From Rhizobium sp. N324 (GTDB lineage: Bacteria > Pseudomonadota > Alphaproteobacteria > Rhizobiales > Rhizobiaceae), in contig NZ_CP013631.1 in the NCBI RefSeq assembly GCF_001664485.1, positions 1 to 64,000 of the forward strand: 64,000 nt of DNA, written 5' to 3'. Made by a program: the position numbers and the translations under genes. The notes beneath the pieces are model-generated. The model was not told the DNA's origin. It saw only the letters and a program-made list of their open reading frames with translations, and did no database searches. The first letter of the stretch is position 1; the number at the start of each line of letters is the position of its first letter. This document shows, piece after piece, positions 1 to 8,873 of the stretch.

Positions 1-41
1 GGTTCGAGGGTTGTGCGACCGCTGAAGTCGATATGCCCGGG

Positions 42-366
42 TCAGCGGATCAGCCTTCGCTCCAGGAAGGTCTGCATGTCATGGCGCCCGTCTACGACAC
101 AGTAGACGGGCGCCGTCGCTGCCGATGATGCGATAGATCATGCGCCAGGGCTTATGGTGCCGTTCGCGATATTCGGTGAGTCCGATAGCGGTGAGCTCTT
201 TCGGGATATTTCCCCTGGCCGGGAATTCTTCGAGATCGGCGCAGGCACTCTCGATTTCCGTCAGGATGCGCTCAGCCGTCTCGATGCCGTCGCGGCCGGC
301 GATGAAACGGTAGAGATCTTCGATGTCGCGTTCCGCTTCCTCGGCGAAACGAACACGATAAGGCAT
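42..366 (-). pseudogene. ParE/RelE-family toxin, frameshifted near its C-terminus
   Basis: The open frame from 366 encodes a ParE-type mRNA-interferase or gyrase-poison fold (PYRVRFAEEAERDIEDLY start, HHKPWRMIYRI core) but reads out of frame to a stop at 79-81 after GSDGARLLCRRRAP. The next frame downstream reads VYCVVDGRHDMQTFLERRLIR and stops at 42-44, which is the usual ParE C-terminus. The span is 325 nt, so one extra base is enough to explain the break; removing one C near 108-110 would give a 107-residue protein. The start ATG overlaps the antitoxin stop by one base (TGATG). The break falls exactly in a perfect 13-bp inverted repeat. Either the toxin is inactivated or this is a sequencing error at a hairpin. 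Confidence 0.8.
83..114. repeat. Perfect 13-bp inverted repeat inside the toxin gene
   Basis: GGCGCCCGTCTAC (83-95) and GTAGACGGGCGCC (102-114) pair perfectly around a 6-base loop (96-101). The repeat contains the frameshift that breaks the toxin. Without the one extra base the two arms would be imperfect. Confidence 0.85.
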
Positions 367-647
367 CAGGATTGGCTGTTGGACAAACGCTTGCGAATGC
401 GCGCGAAGGTCTCGGCAGCGGGGCGCAGCTTGCCTTCCTCGACTTGCCGATTGGTCAGCGCCAGCACCTTCAGGAGCGCCAAGGTCTCCTGTGTCTCTTC
501 ATATTGGCCGACATCCTGCAAAATGGCTTTCGCTTCGCCGTGAAGGGTAATGACAACCGGCTGCGGATTGTCTTTCAGTGTCCGGATGATCTCGGGCGCA
601 TGCGTTTTGAGATAGCTGATCGGCTTGACTTGATCTGACAGCCTCAT
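366..647 (-). CDS. Phd/YefM-family antitoxin
   Basis: This 93-residue protein has the Phd/YefM N-terminal DNA-binding fold: SDQVKPISYLKTHAPEIIRTL followed by the conserved PVVITLHGEAKAILQDV strand-turn-helix. The charged C-terminal half would wrap and neutralise the toxin. The start ATG at 645-647 is preceded by AAGGAG at good spacing. Antitoxin-first order and a one-base overlap with the toxin are typical of type II operons, with the antitoxin acting also as autorepressor. Because the partner toxin is frameshifted, this may now be an orphan antitoxin. The family assignment is firm; activity is inferred. Confidence 0.85.
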   Translation of the reverse strand: MRLSDQVKPISYLKTHAPEIIRTLKDNPQPVVITLHGEAKAILQDVGQYEETQETLALLKVLALTNRQVEEGKLRPAAETFARIRKRLSNSQS

Positions 648-661
648 GCTGTTGCTCCTTT

Positions 662-692
662 TCGACCAAAATATAGATCATCAAATGGTCGA
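662..692. promoter_or_regulatory. Candidate antitoxin autoregulatory operator
   Basis: Inverted repeat TCGACCA (662-668), 17-base AT-rich spacer, TGGTCGA (686-692), just upstream of the antitoxin start at 647. The position fits Phd-type autorepression. This is inferred from symmetry and location only. Confidence 0.45.
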
Positions 693-823
693 TTGAAAGA
701 CGCCTTTTGCACGGCGGCGGCCCGACCCGAGCCTCCGATTTTCCATTTCAGGCACCACCGCTTTTTTTCACGCAACCTCCGCGAAAGAGAAAGCCATTTC
801 TTATAACGAAGTTTGTCTACTGA

Positions 824-839
824 TTTTATAGATTATACT
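824..839 (+). promoter_or_regulatory. TTTATAGA regulatory element, site A
   Basis: TTTTATAGA (824-832) followed by TTATACT, 29-44 bases upstream of the first monooxygenase start at 868. The same core occurs upstream of four other units (10611, 13054, 13331, 19050). TTGTCT (813-818) and TATACT (834-839) could be a weak -35/-10 pair, so the element may overlap the core promoter. Confidence 0.5.
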
Positions 840-867
840 TTGCAACCAGCGATCGGATCGTGATGTC

Positions 868-1860
868 ATGACCTATCTCCTCAGCCTTCTCGACAAAAGC
901 CCGATCGAACAGGGTTTCACCGCCGCGGATGCGTTGCGGGCAACGGTCAAGATTGCCGCGCGCGCCGAGGAACTCGGTTATCACCGCTTCTGGGTGGCCG
1001 AGCATCATAACATGTCCAATCTGGCAAGCTCCGCGCCGGAGGTGCTGATCGCCTATCTCCTCGCCAGAACCTCGAAGATCCGTATCGGCTCCGGCGGCGT
1101 CATGCTGCAGCATTACAGCGCCTATAAGGTTGCCGAGACGTTCAATTTGCTGGCATCGCTTGCGCCCGGCCGTGTCGATCTCGGTGTCGGCAAGGCGCCG
1201 GGCGGTTTTCCGCTGTCGACGCGCGCCCTGCAGCTTGCCGTCGATCCGTCCAGGAAGCCGGATTTTGCAAGCCAGCTTTCCGATCTCAACACCTATCTTG
1301 CTGCCAATCCGAACTATGACGGTGCGCAGGCAACCCCTTTCCCGCCGACGGCGCCCGATCGTTTCCTGCTCGGCGCCAGCGTCGAAAGCGCCGAACTGGC
1401 GGCCGAGAAGGGCTGGGAACTGGTCTTTGCCGGTCACCTGAACGGCGATCCCGACAATCTGCGCAGGACCTTCGAGGCTTATGAGCGGGCGTCCGGCGGC
1501 AAGCGGCCGATCCTGGCGCTCGCAGCTTTTGCCGCCGAAAGCGATGACTATGCCCGCGAGAGGATCGGCAATCTGCGCATCGTCAAGCTGTTCCTGCCGA
1601 ATGGCCAGACCGCCAATGTCGGCAGCGAGGAGCAGGCGGCCGAATTTGCCCGCCAGGCCGGCGTCACCGATTACCGCATCGAGGAGAAGGTGCCGAGCGT
1701 ACTGCACGGCACGGCAAAGCAGATCCGCAAGGAATTGGACGAGCTTCACCGCCGCTACGGCGTCAAGGAATTCGTGCTCGACACGCCGGCGCTGTCGGTC
1801 GCCGAGCGCCTTGCCTCCATCGAGTTGCTCGCCGAAGAGCGGCTTTCCCTCGTCGCCTGA
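868..1860 (+). CDS. FMN-dependent monooxygenase, luciferase-like, MsnO8/YtmO type
   Basis: A 330-residue TIM-barrel protein of the luciferase-like monooxygenase (LLM) family. Visible motifs are FWVAEHHN (41-48), RIGSGGVML (72-80) and PGRVDLGVGKAPG (100-112), which form the flavin and substrate pocket in this group. Such enzymes use FMNH2 and O2 supplied by a separate reductase. It is the first gene of a long co-directional operon with an NtaA-type monooxygenase, an M20 deacylase, a GNAT and an amino-acid ABC importer, matching the B. subtilis ytm set in which YtmO is this subfamily. A role in oxidising an S-substituted cysteine is therefore inferred. ATG 868 is chosen because the nearby ATG 863 stops at once. 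Confidence 0.85.
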   Translation: MTYLLSLLDKSPIEQGFTAADALRATVKIAARAEELGYHRFWVAEHHNMSNLASSAPEVLIAYLLARTSKIRIGSGGVMLQHYSAYKVAETFNLLASLAPGRVDLGVGKAPGGFPLSTRALQLAVDPSRKPDFASQLSDLNTYLAANPNYDGAQATPFPPTAPDRFLLGASVESAELAAEKGWELVFAGHLNGDPDNLRRTFEAYERASGGKRPILALAAFAAESDDYARERIGNLRIVKLFLPNGQTANVGSEEQAAEFARQAGVTDYRIEEKVPSVLHGTAKQIRKELDELHRRYGVKEFVLDTPALSVAERLASIELLAEERLSLVA

Positions 1861-1883
1861 CCGTTTTCAAGGAGATCGATCCC

Positions 1884-3233
1884 ATGCCTCAGAAACACGT
1901 CACGTTCGGCATCATGCTGCAGGGTCCCGGCGGTCACATGAATGCCTGGAAGCATCCAAGCGGACCGGTGGATGCCAGCGTCAATTTCGACTTCTTCGTC
2001 AAGACGGCGCGGAAGGCAGAGGCCGCCGGCATCGCCTTCGCCTTCGTAGCCGACGGGCTCTATATCAACGAGCAGTCGATCCCGCATTTCCTCAACCGCT
2101 TCGAGCCGATCGCCATTCTTTCGGCGCTGGCGGCCTCGACCTCGAAAATCGGCCTCGTCGGTACGGTCTCGACCTCCTACAGCGATCCCTTCACCATCGC
2201 CCGTCAGTTTGCTTCGGTAGATCTTATCAGCGGCGGCAGGGCAGGGTGGAATGCGGTGACCTCGCCGCTTGAAGGCTCCGGGCGCAACTACAGTCGCCAA
2301 CATCCCGAGCACGAGCTGCGCTACGAGATCGCCGAAGACTATATCGATGCGATTAAAGGCTTGTGGGATTCCTGGGATGACGACGCCTTCGTGCGCGATC
2401 GCGAAACCGGCGTCTATGCCGACAAGACCAGGATGCACCGCCTTAACCACAAGGGCCGCTTCTTCCGCATCGAGGGGCCGCTCAACATTGGCCGTTCGAA
2501 GCAGGGGCAACCGGTGATCTTCCAGGCCGGCGCCTCGGACTCCGGCATCAGACTCGCCGGCAAACATGCCGATGCCGTCTTCACCAATGGCGGCCCGTTC
2601 GAGGAAGCCCAGGCCTTCTATCGGCAGCTGAAGGACAGCGTCGTCGCCCATGGACGCCCGGCAGCCGAAGCCGGCATTTACCCCGGCATCGGCCCGATCG
2701 TCGGGAAGACGGCCGAGGAAGCGGAAGCCAAATATCAGGCGATCCGCAATCTCGTCACCATCGAGGAAGCGCTCGCCTATCTCGGCCGCTTCTTCGATCA
2801 TCACGATTTCAGCATCTATCCGCTCGACGAGGCCTTCCCGGATCTTGGCGATATCGGCAAGAACAGCTTCCGGGCAACCACCGACCGCATCAAGCGCACG
2901 GCACGCGAAAAAGGGCTGACGCTGCGCGAAACCGCGCTCGACGTCGCCACACCCCGCACGGCCTTCATCGGTACGGCGGAACATATCGCCGACGAGATCA
3001 TCCGCTGGGTGGATCATGGCGCCGCCGACGGCTTCATCCTCGGTTTTCCCGTCATCGCCGAAGGCTTCGATGACTTCGCCGAATACGTCCTGCCGATCCT
3101 GACCGAGCGCGGCTATTTCGATCCGGTCCTGAAGGGCGAGACGCTGCGCGATCATCTGGGCCTGCCCTTCCGGGAAAGCCGCTATGCGGCCGGCGCCGAT
3201 CAGCTCGAGCAGGGAAGGGCTGTCGGCGCCTGA
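1884..3233 (+). CDS. FMN-dependent monooxygenase, NtaA/SnaA/DszA (YtnJ/YxeK) family
   Basis: A 449-residue protein of the NtaA/SnaA/DszA branch of the LLM superfamily, at full family length. It shows the typical start (QKHVTFGIMLQGPGGH), SKIGLVGTVSTSYSDPF (87-103) and the flavin-binding GGRAGWNAVTS (117-127). Members oxygenate carbon next to N or S and release small thiols or amines; B. subtilis YtnJ and YxeK open S-(2-succino)cysteine-type substrates. It lies 23 bases after the first LLM gene, with AAGGAG upstream of ATG 1884. No flavin reductase is encoded in this operon; the FMN reductase at 13373 is the obvious partner. The exact substrate cannot be read from sequence. Confidence 0.88.
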   Translation: MPQKHVTFGIMLQGPGGHMNAWKHPSGPVDASVNFDFFVKTARKAEAAGIAFAFVADGLYINEQSIPHFLNRFEPIAILSALAASTSKIGLVGTVSTSYSDPFTIARQFASVDLISGGRAGWNAVTSPLEGSGRNYSRQHPEHELRYEIAEDYIDAIKGLWDSWDDDAFVRDRETGVYADKTRMHRLNHKGRFFRIEGPLNIGRSKQGQPVIFQAGASDSGIRLAGKHADAVFTNGGPFEEAQAFYRQLKDSVVAHGRPAAEAGIYPGIGPIVGKTAEEAEAKYQAIRNLVTIEEALAYLGRFFDHHDFSIYPLDEAFPDLGDIGKNSFRATTDRIKRTAREKGLTLRETALDVATPRTAFIGTAEHIADEIIRWVDHGAADGFILGFPVIAEGFDDFAEYVLPILTERGYFDPVLKGETLRDHLGLPFRESRYAAGADQLEQGRAVGA

Positions 3234-3250
3234 GGCGCCGGCGAACCGCC

Positions 3251-4450
3251 ATGGACACTATCGCTCGGAACCCGCGCAGCAACGATCCGGTCGAGAAGGG
3301 CATCGCCGCCTATCTCGACGAGATCATCGCACTTCGCCACGATCTGCACCAATATCCCGAGCTTGCCTTCCAGGAGCTCAGGACCAGCAAGCTCGTGGCC
3401 TCCCGCCTGTCCTCCTGGGGCTACGAGGTGACGACGGGCATTGCCGGCACCGGCATCGTCGCCACCTTGAGACGCGGCGAAGGCAGGAAACGGATCGGTA
3501 TTCGCGCCGATATGGATGGGCTGCCGATCGAGGAAGCGACCGGTCTTGCCTATGCGAGCAGCAATCCGGGCGTCATGCACGCCTGTGGTCATGACGGCCA
3601 TACCTCGATCCTGCTGGCGGCTGCGCGCTATCTCGCAGAGAGCGGCAATTTCAGCGGCACGTTGAGGCTGATCTTTCAGCCCGCCGAGGAAATTGGTGCG
3701 GGCGCCCGCAAGATGATCTCGGAAGGCCTGTTCGAACGGTTTCCCGTCGATGCGGTCTTCGGCCTGCACAACTGGCCGGGTGTGCCGGCGGGCCAGTTCG
3801 GTTTTGTCGCCGGCCCGGCCATGGCCTCGGTCGATCAGGCGGTCGTCAAGATTGTCGGCAAGGGCGGCCACGGCGCCGAGCCGCACCGCGCCGTCGATCC
3901 GGTGCTGGCGTCCGCATCCTTCATCACCGCCCTGCAAAGTGTCGTCTCTCGCAATGTCGATCCGCAAGACATGGCGGTCGCCACTGTCGGCTCGATCCAT
4001 GCCGGCTCCGCCTCGAATGTCATCCCCGAGAGTGTGGAGATGAAGCTGACCATGCGGGCCTTCAGCGAGACGGTGCGTCAGCTGCTGCAGGAGCGCATTC
4101 CAGCCCTTGCCCGCGCCCAGGCCGAAAGCTTCGGCGCGGTGGCGGAGGTGAATTACCGGCTCGGTTTTCCGGCGCTGGTCAACCACGCCAAGGAAACCGC
4201 ATTTGCCCGGGATGTCGCCTATGATGCGCTTGGTCTTGCGGCGATCGAAAAGGATTTCCGGCCGCGCACCGCGAGCGAGGATTTTGCCTTCATGCTGCAG
4301 GCCAATCCCGGCAGCTATCTCTTCGTCGGCAATGGCGACAGCGCGCCTCTGCACAGCGCCCACTACGATTTCAACGACGCGATCATTGCACCGGCCGCCC
4401 GCTACTGGGTGCGGCTCGCCGAAACCTTCCTCACGGATGACAATGGGTGA
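3251..4450 (+). CDS. M20-family N-acyl amino acid deacylase (SndA/YxeP-like)
   Basis: A 399-residue peptidase-M20/hippurate-hydrolase family metalloenzyme. The di-metal ligands are visible: H110-A-C112-G-H114-D115-G-H117, the E146-E147 pair (EEIGAGARKM), H173 in HNWPG and H368 in LHSAHYDFND. Bound Mn or Zn would hydrolyse the N-acyl group of an amino acid. The next gene is a GNAT acetyltransferase whose start overlaps this stop (GTGA), suggesting translational coupling. In the ytm/yxe pathways the pair protects cysteine conjugates by N-acetylation and later removes the acetyl group. That role is inferred from context; the family call is firm. Confidence 0.9.
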   Translation: MDTIARNPRSNDPVEKGIAAYLDEIIALRHDLHQYPELAFQELRTSKLVASRLSSWGYEVTTGIAGTGIVATLRRGEGRKRIGIRADMDGLPIEEATGLAYASSNPGVMHACGHDGHTSILLAAARYLAESGNFSGTLRLIFQPAEEIGAGARKMISEGLFERFPVDAVFGLHNWPGVPAGQFGFVAGPAMASVDQAVVKIVGKGGHGAEPHRAVDPVLASASFITALQSVVSRNVDPQDMAVATVGSIHAGSASNVIPESVEMKLTMRAFSETVRQLLQERIPALARAQAESFGAVAEVNYRLGFPALVNHAKETAFARDVAYDALGLAAIEKDFRPRTASEDFAFMLQANPGSYLFVGNGDSAPLHSAHYDFNDAIIAPAARYWVRLAETFLTDDNG

Positions 4451-5004
4451 CGAACGATATGAGCGACACGTTTCTCTATACGAGCCCTCTCGACCCCCGC
4501 GCCAAGCCGCTGATCGATGAGTTGATCCATGAATATGACAGCCGCTACGGCACCTATTTCAATGCCGAAGGTGCTGCGGCAGAGCTCAACCGCTATCCTC
4601 CCGAAGCCTTTGCGCCGCCTCACGGCAATTTTCTGCTGCTGCTCCGCAATGGCGAAACCATCGGCGGCGGCGCCTTCAAACATTATGACGAGCGCACCGC
4701 CGAATTCAAACGCATCTGGACGCGTTCCGACCTGCGCCGCCAGGGTCTTGCCCGCAAGGTGCTGGTGGAGCTGGAGGCCCAGGCCGGCCGTCAGGGTTAT
4801 AGCCGCATTTACCTGACGACCGGTTTCCGCCAGCCCGAGGCCGTCGGCCTCTATCTGAATGACGGCTATACGGCTCTCTTCGACACATCAGCCGATCCCG
4901 AAATCTACAAGAGCCTGCCCTTCGAGAAGGACATCACCCATCTCGCGCAATCGGTTCTCGATGAGGCCGAACCACGCCTGCGCGTGGCCGGCGCAAATCA
5001 CTGA
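4447..5004 (+). CDS. GNAT N-acetyltransferase (SnaA/YxeL-like role)
   Basis: A GNAT-fold protein of 185 residues from GTG 4447, or 181 from ATG 4459. The acetyl-CoA-binding motif A is visible as RRQGLARKVLVELE, followed by RIYLTTGFRQPEAVGLY and a typical C-terminal DGYTALF strand. The GTG start overlaps the stop of the deacylase; the ATG four codons later is equally possible. Its place between the M20 deacylase and the transporter fits acetylation of an imported S-alkyl cysteine before monooxygenase attack, as for SnaA in B. subtilis. The substrate is not provable here. Confidence 0.82.
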   Translation: MTNDMSDTFLYTSPLDPRAKPLIDELIHEYDSRYGTYFNAEGAAAELNRYPPEAFAPPHGNFLLLLRNGETIGGGAFKHYDERTAEFKRIWTRSDLRRQGLARKVLVELEAQAGRQGYSRIYLTTGFRQPEAVGLYLNDGYTALFDTSADPEIYKSLPFEKDITHLAQSVLDEAEPRLRVAGANH

Positions 5005-5042
5005 AAACGGCAAAGACCGACAATCATAAAAGGGAAGCAAGA

Positions 5043-6821
5043 ATGGCACTGACGACGGATTTCGCCGGCATCGCGCCCGGCAGCAGGACGGTGGAATCGA
5101 AGCCGGATCATTCCCGTTACCGCATCGTGCCGGCACGCCATCCCGGTCGTCTGGCCGGCACGATCTTCGCCGCCGTCGTCATCGTCGCCGTGCTCTATTC
5201 GACCTTCACCAATCCGCGCTGGGGTTGGAACGTCTTTGCCGAATGGTTCTTTGCCGAGCCGGTGCTCGTTGGCCTCGGCAGGACGTTGCTGCTGACCGCG
5301 CTTGCCGCCGTTTCCGGTTCCATTCTCGGGACGGCCCTGGCGCTCGCCCGGGTCTCCAAGTCGCCGCTGCTGTCAGGCCTTTCCTGGGGTTATATCTGGC
5401 TGTTGCGCTCGATCCCGATGATCGTGCTGCTGCTGATCCTGAACAATCTCGGCTATCTCTACGAAACGATCAGGATCGGCATCCCCTTCACCAACACGGT
5501 CTTCATCGATTATCCCACGGTGCAGTTGCTGACGCCGTTTGCCGCCGCCTTCCTCGGCCTGACACTCAACCAGTCGGCCTTCTTCGCCGAGATCGTCCGC
5601 GGCGGTATCCTTTCGGTGGATCATGGCCAGCTGGAGGCCGCCGCCGCCCTCGGCCTGCCGCGCCGGCGCCAGGCTTTCCGCATCGTGCTGCCGCAGGCGA
5701 TGCGCTCGATCCTGCCGACCGGTTTCAACGAACTCATCGGATTGGCGAAAAGCACGTCCATGGTCTATGTGCTGGCGCTGCCGGAACTGTTCTACACGGT
5801 GCAGGTGATCTACCGCCGCAATCTCGAAGTCATTCCGCTGCTGATGGTCGCCACCGTTTGGTACCTGATCATCATGACGGTGCTGTCGGTCGCCCAGCAT
5901 TATATCGAGCGCTATTTCTCCAAGGGCGCCGTGCGCAATCCGACGCCGCTGCCCTTTCAGGCATTCTTCGAGCGTTTCCGTCGCTCGCTTCCTGCCTTCG
6001 ATACGACGGTCGAGCCCGTGCGCAAGATCGGCTTCCGGGATGCGGCCTCACTGCGGGCTACGGGCGGGGCGGTGCGCGTGCAAACGATCTCGAAGAGTTT
6101 CGGCTCGCTGAAGGTGCTCGACAAGGTCGAGCTCAGCCTGCCCTCGGGCAGCGTGACCGCCATCCTTGGTCCGTCCGGCTCCGGTAAATCGACGCTTCTG
6201 CGCGCGATCAACCATCTGGAGCGTGTCGATGAGGGTTTCATCTCCGTCGACGGCGATTTCGTCGGCTACAGCAGGAAGGGCGACACGCTCTACGAGCTCA
6301 AGGAAAAAGAGATCCTCAAGCGCCGCGCCGATATCGGCATGGTCTTCCAGAGCTTCAATCTGTTCCCGCATCTGACCGTGCTCGAAAATCTCATCGAGGC
6401 GCCGATCCAGGTTCGTGGGCTCGGCCGCGAGGAAGCCGTGCAACTGGCGCAGGAGCTGTTGGCCCGTATCGGCCTCAGCGACAAGATCAATGCCTATCCG
6501 CGCCAGCTCTCCGGCGGCCAGCAGCAGCGTGTGGCGATCGCCCGGGCCTTAGCGCTCCGTCCCAAGGTGCTGCTCTTCGACGAGCCGACCTCTGCACTTG
6601 ATCCGGAGCTTGTCGGCGAAGTGCTGGACCTCATCAAGGACCTCGCCCGCACCGGCACGACGCTCGTCATCGTCACCCATGAGGTCGGCTTTGCCCGCGA
6701 AGTCGCCGACACGGTCGTCTTCATGGAAAGCGGCCGTATTCTGGAGGTTGGTCCGCCGGCCCGGATTTTCACACAGGCGGAGCATCCCCGAACCCGCGAA
6801 TTCCTTGCCAAGGTTCTCTAG
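5043..6821 (+). CDS. Polar amino acid ABC transporter, permease-ATPase fusion
   Basis: One 592-residue chain joins two ABC parts that are usually separate. Residues about 1-295 form a His/Glu/Gln-type permease with several hydrophobic segments and the EAA-type loop ([23 protein letters not shown]). After a linker, an ATPase starts near residue 343, with Walker [10 protein letters not shown] (about 376-384), signature LSGGQQQR and Walker B VLLFDEP. No stop or frameshift separates the halves. It would work at the inner membrane with the two binding proteins encoded next. In B. subtilis ytm the equivalents are separate permease and ATPase genes. Confidence 0.92.
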   Translation: MALTTDFAGIAPGSRTVESKPDHSRYRIVPARHPGRLAGTIFAAVVIVAVLYSTFTNPRWGWNVFAEWFFAEPVLVGLGRTLLLTALAAVSGSILGTALALARVSKSPLLSGLSWGYIWLLRSIPMIVLLLILNNLGYLYETIRIGIPFTNTVFIDYPTVQLLTPFAAAFLGLTLNQSAFFAEIVRGGILSVDHGQLEAAAALGLPRRRQAFRIVLPQAMRSILPTGFNELIGLAKSTSMVYVLALPELFYTVQVIYRRNLEVIPLLMVATVWYLIIMTVLSVAQHYIERYFSKGAVRNPTPLPFQAFFERFRRSLPAFDTTVEPVRKIGFRDAASLRATGGAVRVQTISKSFGSLKVLDKVELSLPSGSVTAILGPSGSGKSTLLRAINHLERVDEGFISVDGDFVGYSRKGDTLYELKEKEILKRRADIGMVFQSFNLFPHLTVLENLIEAPIQVRGLGREEAVQLAQELLARIGLSDKINAYPRQLSGGQQQRVAIARALALRPKVLLFDEPTSALDPELVGEVLDLIKDLARTGTTLVIVTHEVGFAREVADTVVFMESGRILEVGPPARIFTQAEHPRTREFLAKVL

Positions 6822-6913
6822 CGCCGATCGGCGCTGGTGAAATGCCGGGCCGCGACGGGCTGCTCCGGTCGAACGACAATAACCACAACCCGAAGATGAA
6901 ATGGAGAAGGGGC

Positions 6914-7858
6914 ATGGCATTTGCAGATAGAGTAAGGCTTCTCATAGCGGGAGCCGTCACCATCGGCGCAATCGGTTTCGGTTCCGCTCAGGCGCAGCAG
7001 AAATTCGATCTCAGCCCCGAACAGCCGAACCGGCTGCGGGTGGAAAAGAACGAGAAACGCATCGCTGAAATCAAGGACTTCAAGTTCGTCGAAAACGGCG
7101 CCTTCACCGTCGGCATCAGCTCAAGCGGCAATCTGCCGCTGCATGACTATGCCTCCGATTCCAAGACAGTCATCGGTTACGACGTCGATCTGGCGCAGGC
7201 CATTGCCGACAGCCTCGGCCTGAAGCTCAACCTCGTCTCCGTCGCCTGGGCCGATTGGCCGCTGGGGCTGACCTCCGGCAAATTCGACGCGGTGATCTCG
7301 AACGTGACCGTCACGGAAGAGCGCAAGGAGAAGTTCGATTTCTCGACCTACCGCAAGGATGAACTTGGTTTCTACGTCAAGGCCGAAAGCCCGATCGCAG
7401 CGCTCAAGCAGCCGAAGGATATTGCCGGCCTGAAGGTCATCACCGATGCCGGCACCAACCAGGAGAAGATCCTGCTGGAATGGGACCGCGAGAATGTCGC
7501 CGCCGGCTTGAAGCCGATCGAGGTGCAATATTATGACGACGACGCGGTCAAGGATCTCGCCGTGCAGTCCGGCAGAGCCGACGCCGTCTTCAGTGTCAAT
7601 GCGACGCAGGCCTATTCGGCAGGGATAAACGGCAAGACCAAGCTCGTCGGCACTGTCAGCGGCGGCTGGCCGATCACCGCCGAGATTGCGGTCACCACCC
7701 GCAAGGGCAGCGGTCTGGCGGCTCCCCTGACCGACGTCGTCAACGACCTGATCGCCAGCGGCGCCTATAAGAAGATCCTCGATACGTGGAATCTCGGTCC
7801 GGAGGCGATCGACAAGGCGCAGACCAACCCGCCCGGCCTGCCGAAGAGCGGCTCCTGA
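6914..7858 (+). CDS. Amino acid ABC transporter periplasmic binding protein 1
   Basis: A 314-residue bacterial extracellular solute-binding family 3 protein. ATG 6914 is preferred over upstream in-frame codons because GGAGAAGG sits just before it and it gives a clean signal peptide (MAFADRVRLLIAGAV, ending near GSAQA). The mature part shows GAFTVGISSSGNLPL, the family segment IGYDVDLAQAIADSLGLKL and TVTEERKEKFDFS. It follows the fused transporter and precedes a close paralogue. Two adjacent binding proteins sharing one permease also occur in the ytm operon (YtmJ, YtmK). The ligand is probably a cysteine derivative, by context only. Confidence 0.9.
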   Translation: MAFADRVRLLIAGAVTIGAIGFGSAQAQQKFDLSPEQPNRLRVEKNEKRIAEIKDFKFVENGAFTVGISSSGNLPLHDYASDSKTVIGYDVDLAQAIADSLGLKLNLVSVAWADWPLGLTSGKFDAVISNVTVTEERKEKFDFSTYRKDELGFYVKAESPIAALKQPKDIAGLKVITDAGTNQEKILLEWDRENVAAGLKPIEVQYYDDDAVKDLAVQSGRADAVFSVNATQAYSAGINGKTKLVGTVSGGWPITAEIAVTTRKGSGLAAPLTDVVNDLIASGAYKKILDTWNLGPEAIDKAQTNPPGLPKSGS

Positions 7859-7866
7859 TCCTATCC

Positions 7867-7888
7867 GGCCGGCAGTATGCTGCCGGCC
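7867..7888 (+). other. Intercistronic stem-loop after binding protein 1
   Basis: GGCCGGCAG (7867-7875), loop TATG, CTGCCGGCC (7880-7888): a perfect 9-bp stem between the two binding-protein genes. There is no U-run, so it is more likely an mRNA-stabilising or attenuating structure than a terminator. Confidence 0.7.
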
Positions 7889-7920
7889 ATTCCTGCCTGA
7901 CATTTCGGAGATTGAAGACG

Positions 7921-8856
7921 ATGATTGCCTTTCCGGCATTGCGGACCCTGCTGATCGCCGCCATGGCGTCCGGCCTTTCCTTCGGCGCAACCCGTGCGGC
8001 CGACGATTTCGACCTGAGCCCGCAGCAGCCGGGCAGGCTGCATGCCGCCAAAAACGATGCGGCGATCGCGGCGATCCCCAAGGGATTCAAGTTCGTCACG
8101 CCAGGCAAGTTCACCATCGCCGTCAGTCCGGGCGGGCCGCCGCTTTCCACCTATGCCACCGACGCCAAGACCGTGGTCGGGGCGGATCCCGATTATGCCT
8201 GTGCCATCGCCGACAGTCTCGGCCTGACGCTGGAGATCGTGCCCGTCGCCTGGATCGACTGGCCGCTCGGCCTGGCCTCGGGCAAGTATGATGCCGTCAT
8301 TTCCAATGTCGGGGTCACCGAGCAGCGCAAGGAGAAGTTCGATTTCTCCACCTACCGTCAGGGCCTGCACGGCATCTTCGTGAAGTCCGACAGCCCGGTC
8401 ACCTCGATCAAACAGCCGAAGGATGCGGCGGGTCTGAGGATCATCGTCGGGGCTGGAACCAATCAGGAGCGCATCCTGGTGAAGTGGAGCGACGAGGATG
8501 TCGCCGCGGGCCTGAAACCGATCGAGCTGCAATATTACGACGACGAGGCGGCAAGCCTCCTCGCGCTGCAGTCGGGCAGGGCCGATGTCATCGTCCAGCC
8601 GCATGCGCAGCTGGTCTTCATCGCTGCGCGCGACAAGAACATCAAGCGCGTCGGCACGCTCAGCGCCGGCTGGCCTGATCGTTCCGACGTTGCGATCGCC
8701 ACCCGCAAGGGAGGAGGGCTTGCCGATGCGCTGACCGTCGCCACCAACGGCCTGATCAAGGACGGCACCTACGGCAAAATCCTCGACCACTGGCACCTTT
8801 CCGAGGAGGCCTTGCCGGCATCCGAGACCAATCCGCCCGGCCTGCCGAAATACTGA
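7921..8856 (+). CDS. Amino acid ABC transporter periplasmic binding protein 2 (paralogue)
   Basis: A 311-residue family 3 binding protein, clearly a duplicate of the preceding gene: both share FDLSP..QP, DWPLGL.SGK(F/Y)DAVISN, V(T/G)VTE(E/Q)RKEKFDFSTYR, GLKPIE.QYYDD and ETNPPGLPK-type ends. ATG 7921 gives a signal peptide (MIAFPALRTLLIAAMASG, cleavage near TRAAD); the longer reading from 7786 would overlap the first gene. Differences in the pocket region (GGPPLSTYAT against SGNLPLHDYAS) suggest a different ligand or affinity. Co-transcribed with the fused transporter. Confidence 0.9.
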   Translation: MIAFPALRTLLIAAMASGLSFGATRAADDFDLSPQQPGRLHAAKNDAAIAAIPKGFKFVTPGKFTIAVSPGGPPLSTYATDAKTVVGADPDYACAIADSLGLTLEIVPVAWIDWPLGLASGKYDAVISNVGVTEQRKEKFDFSTYRQGLHGIFVKSDSPVTSIKQPKDAAGLRIIVGAGTNQERILVKWSDEDVAAGLKPIELQYYDDEAASLLALQSGRADVIVQPHAQLVFIAARDKNIKRVGTLSAGWPDRSDVAIATRKGGGLADALTVATNGLIKDGTYGKILDHWHLSEEALPASETNPPGLPKY

Positions 8857-8873
8857 TCTGCAGAAGGCGTGAC

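Noticed and set aside
1755..3155. 466-residue minus-strand open frame opposite the NtaA-type monooxygenase
   Set aside because: The sense gene carries clear LLM motifs; the antisense frame is a codon-bias artefact.
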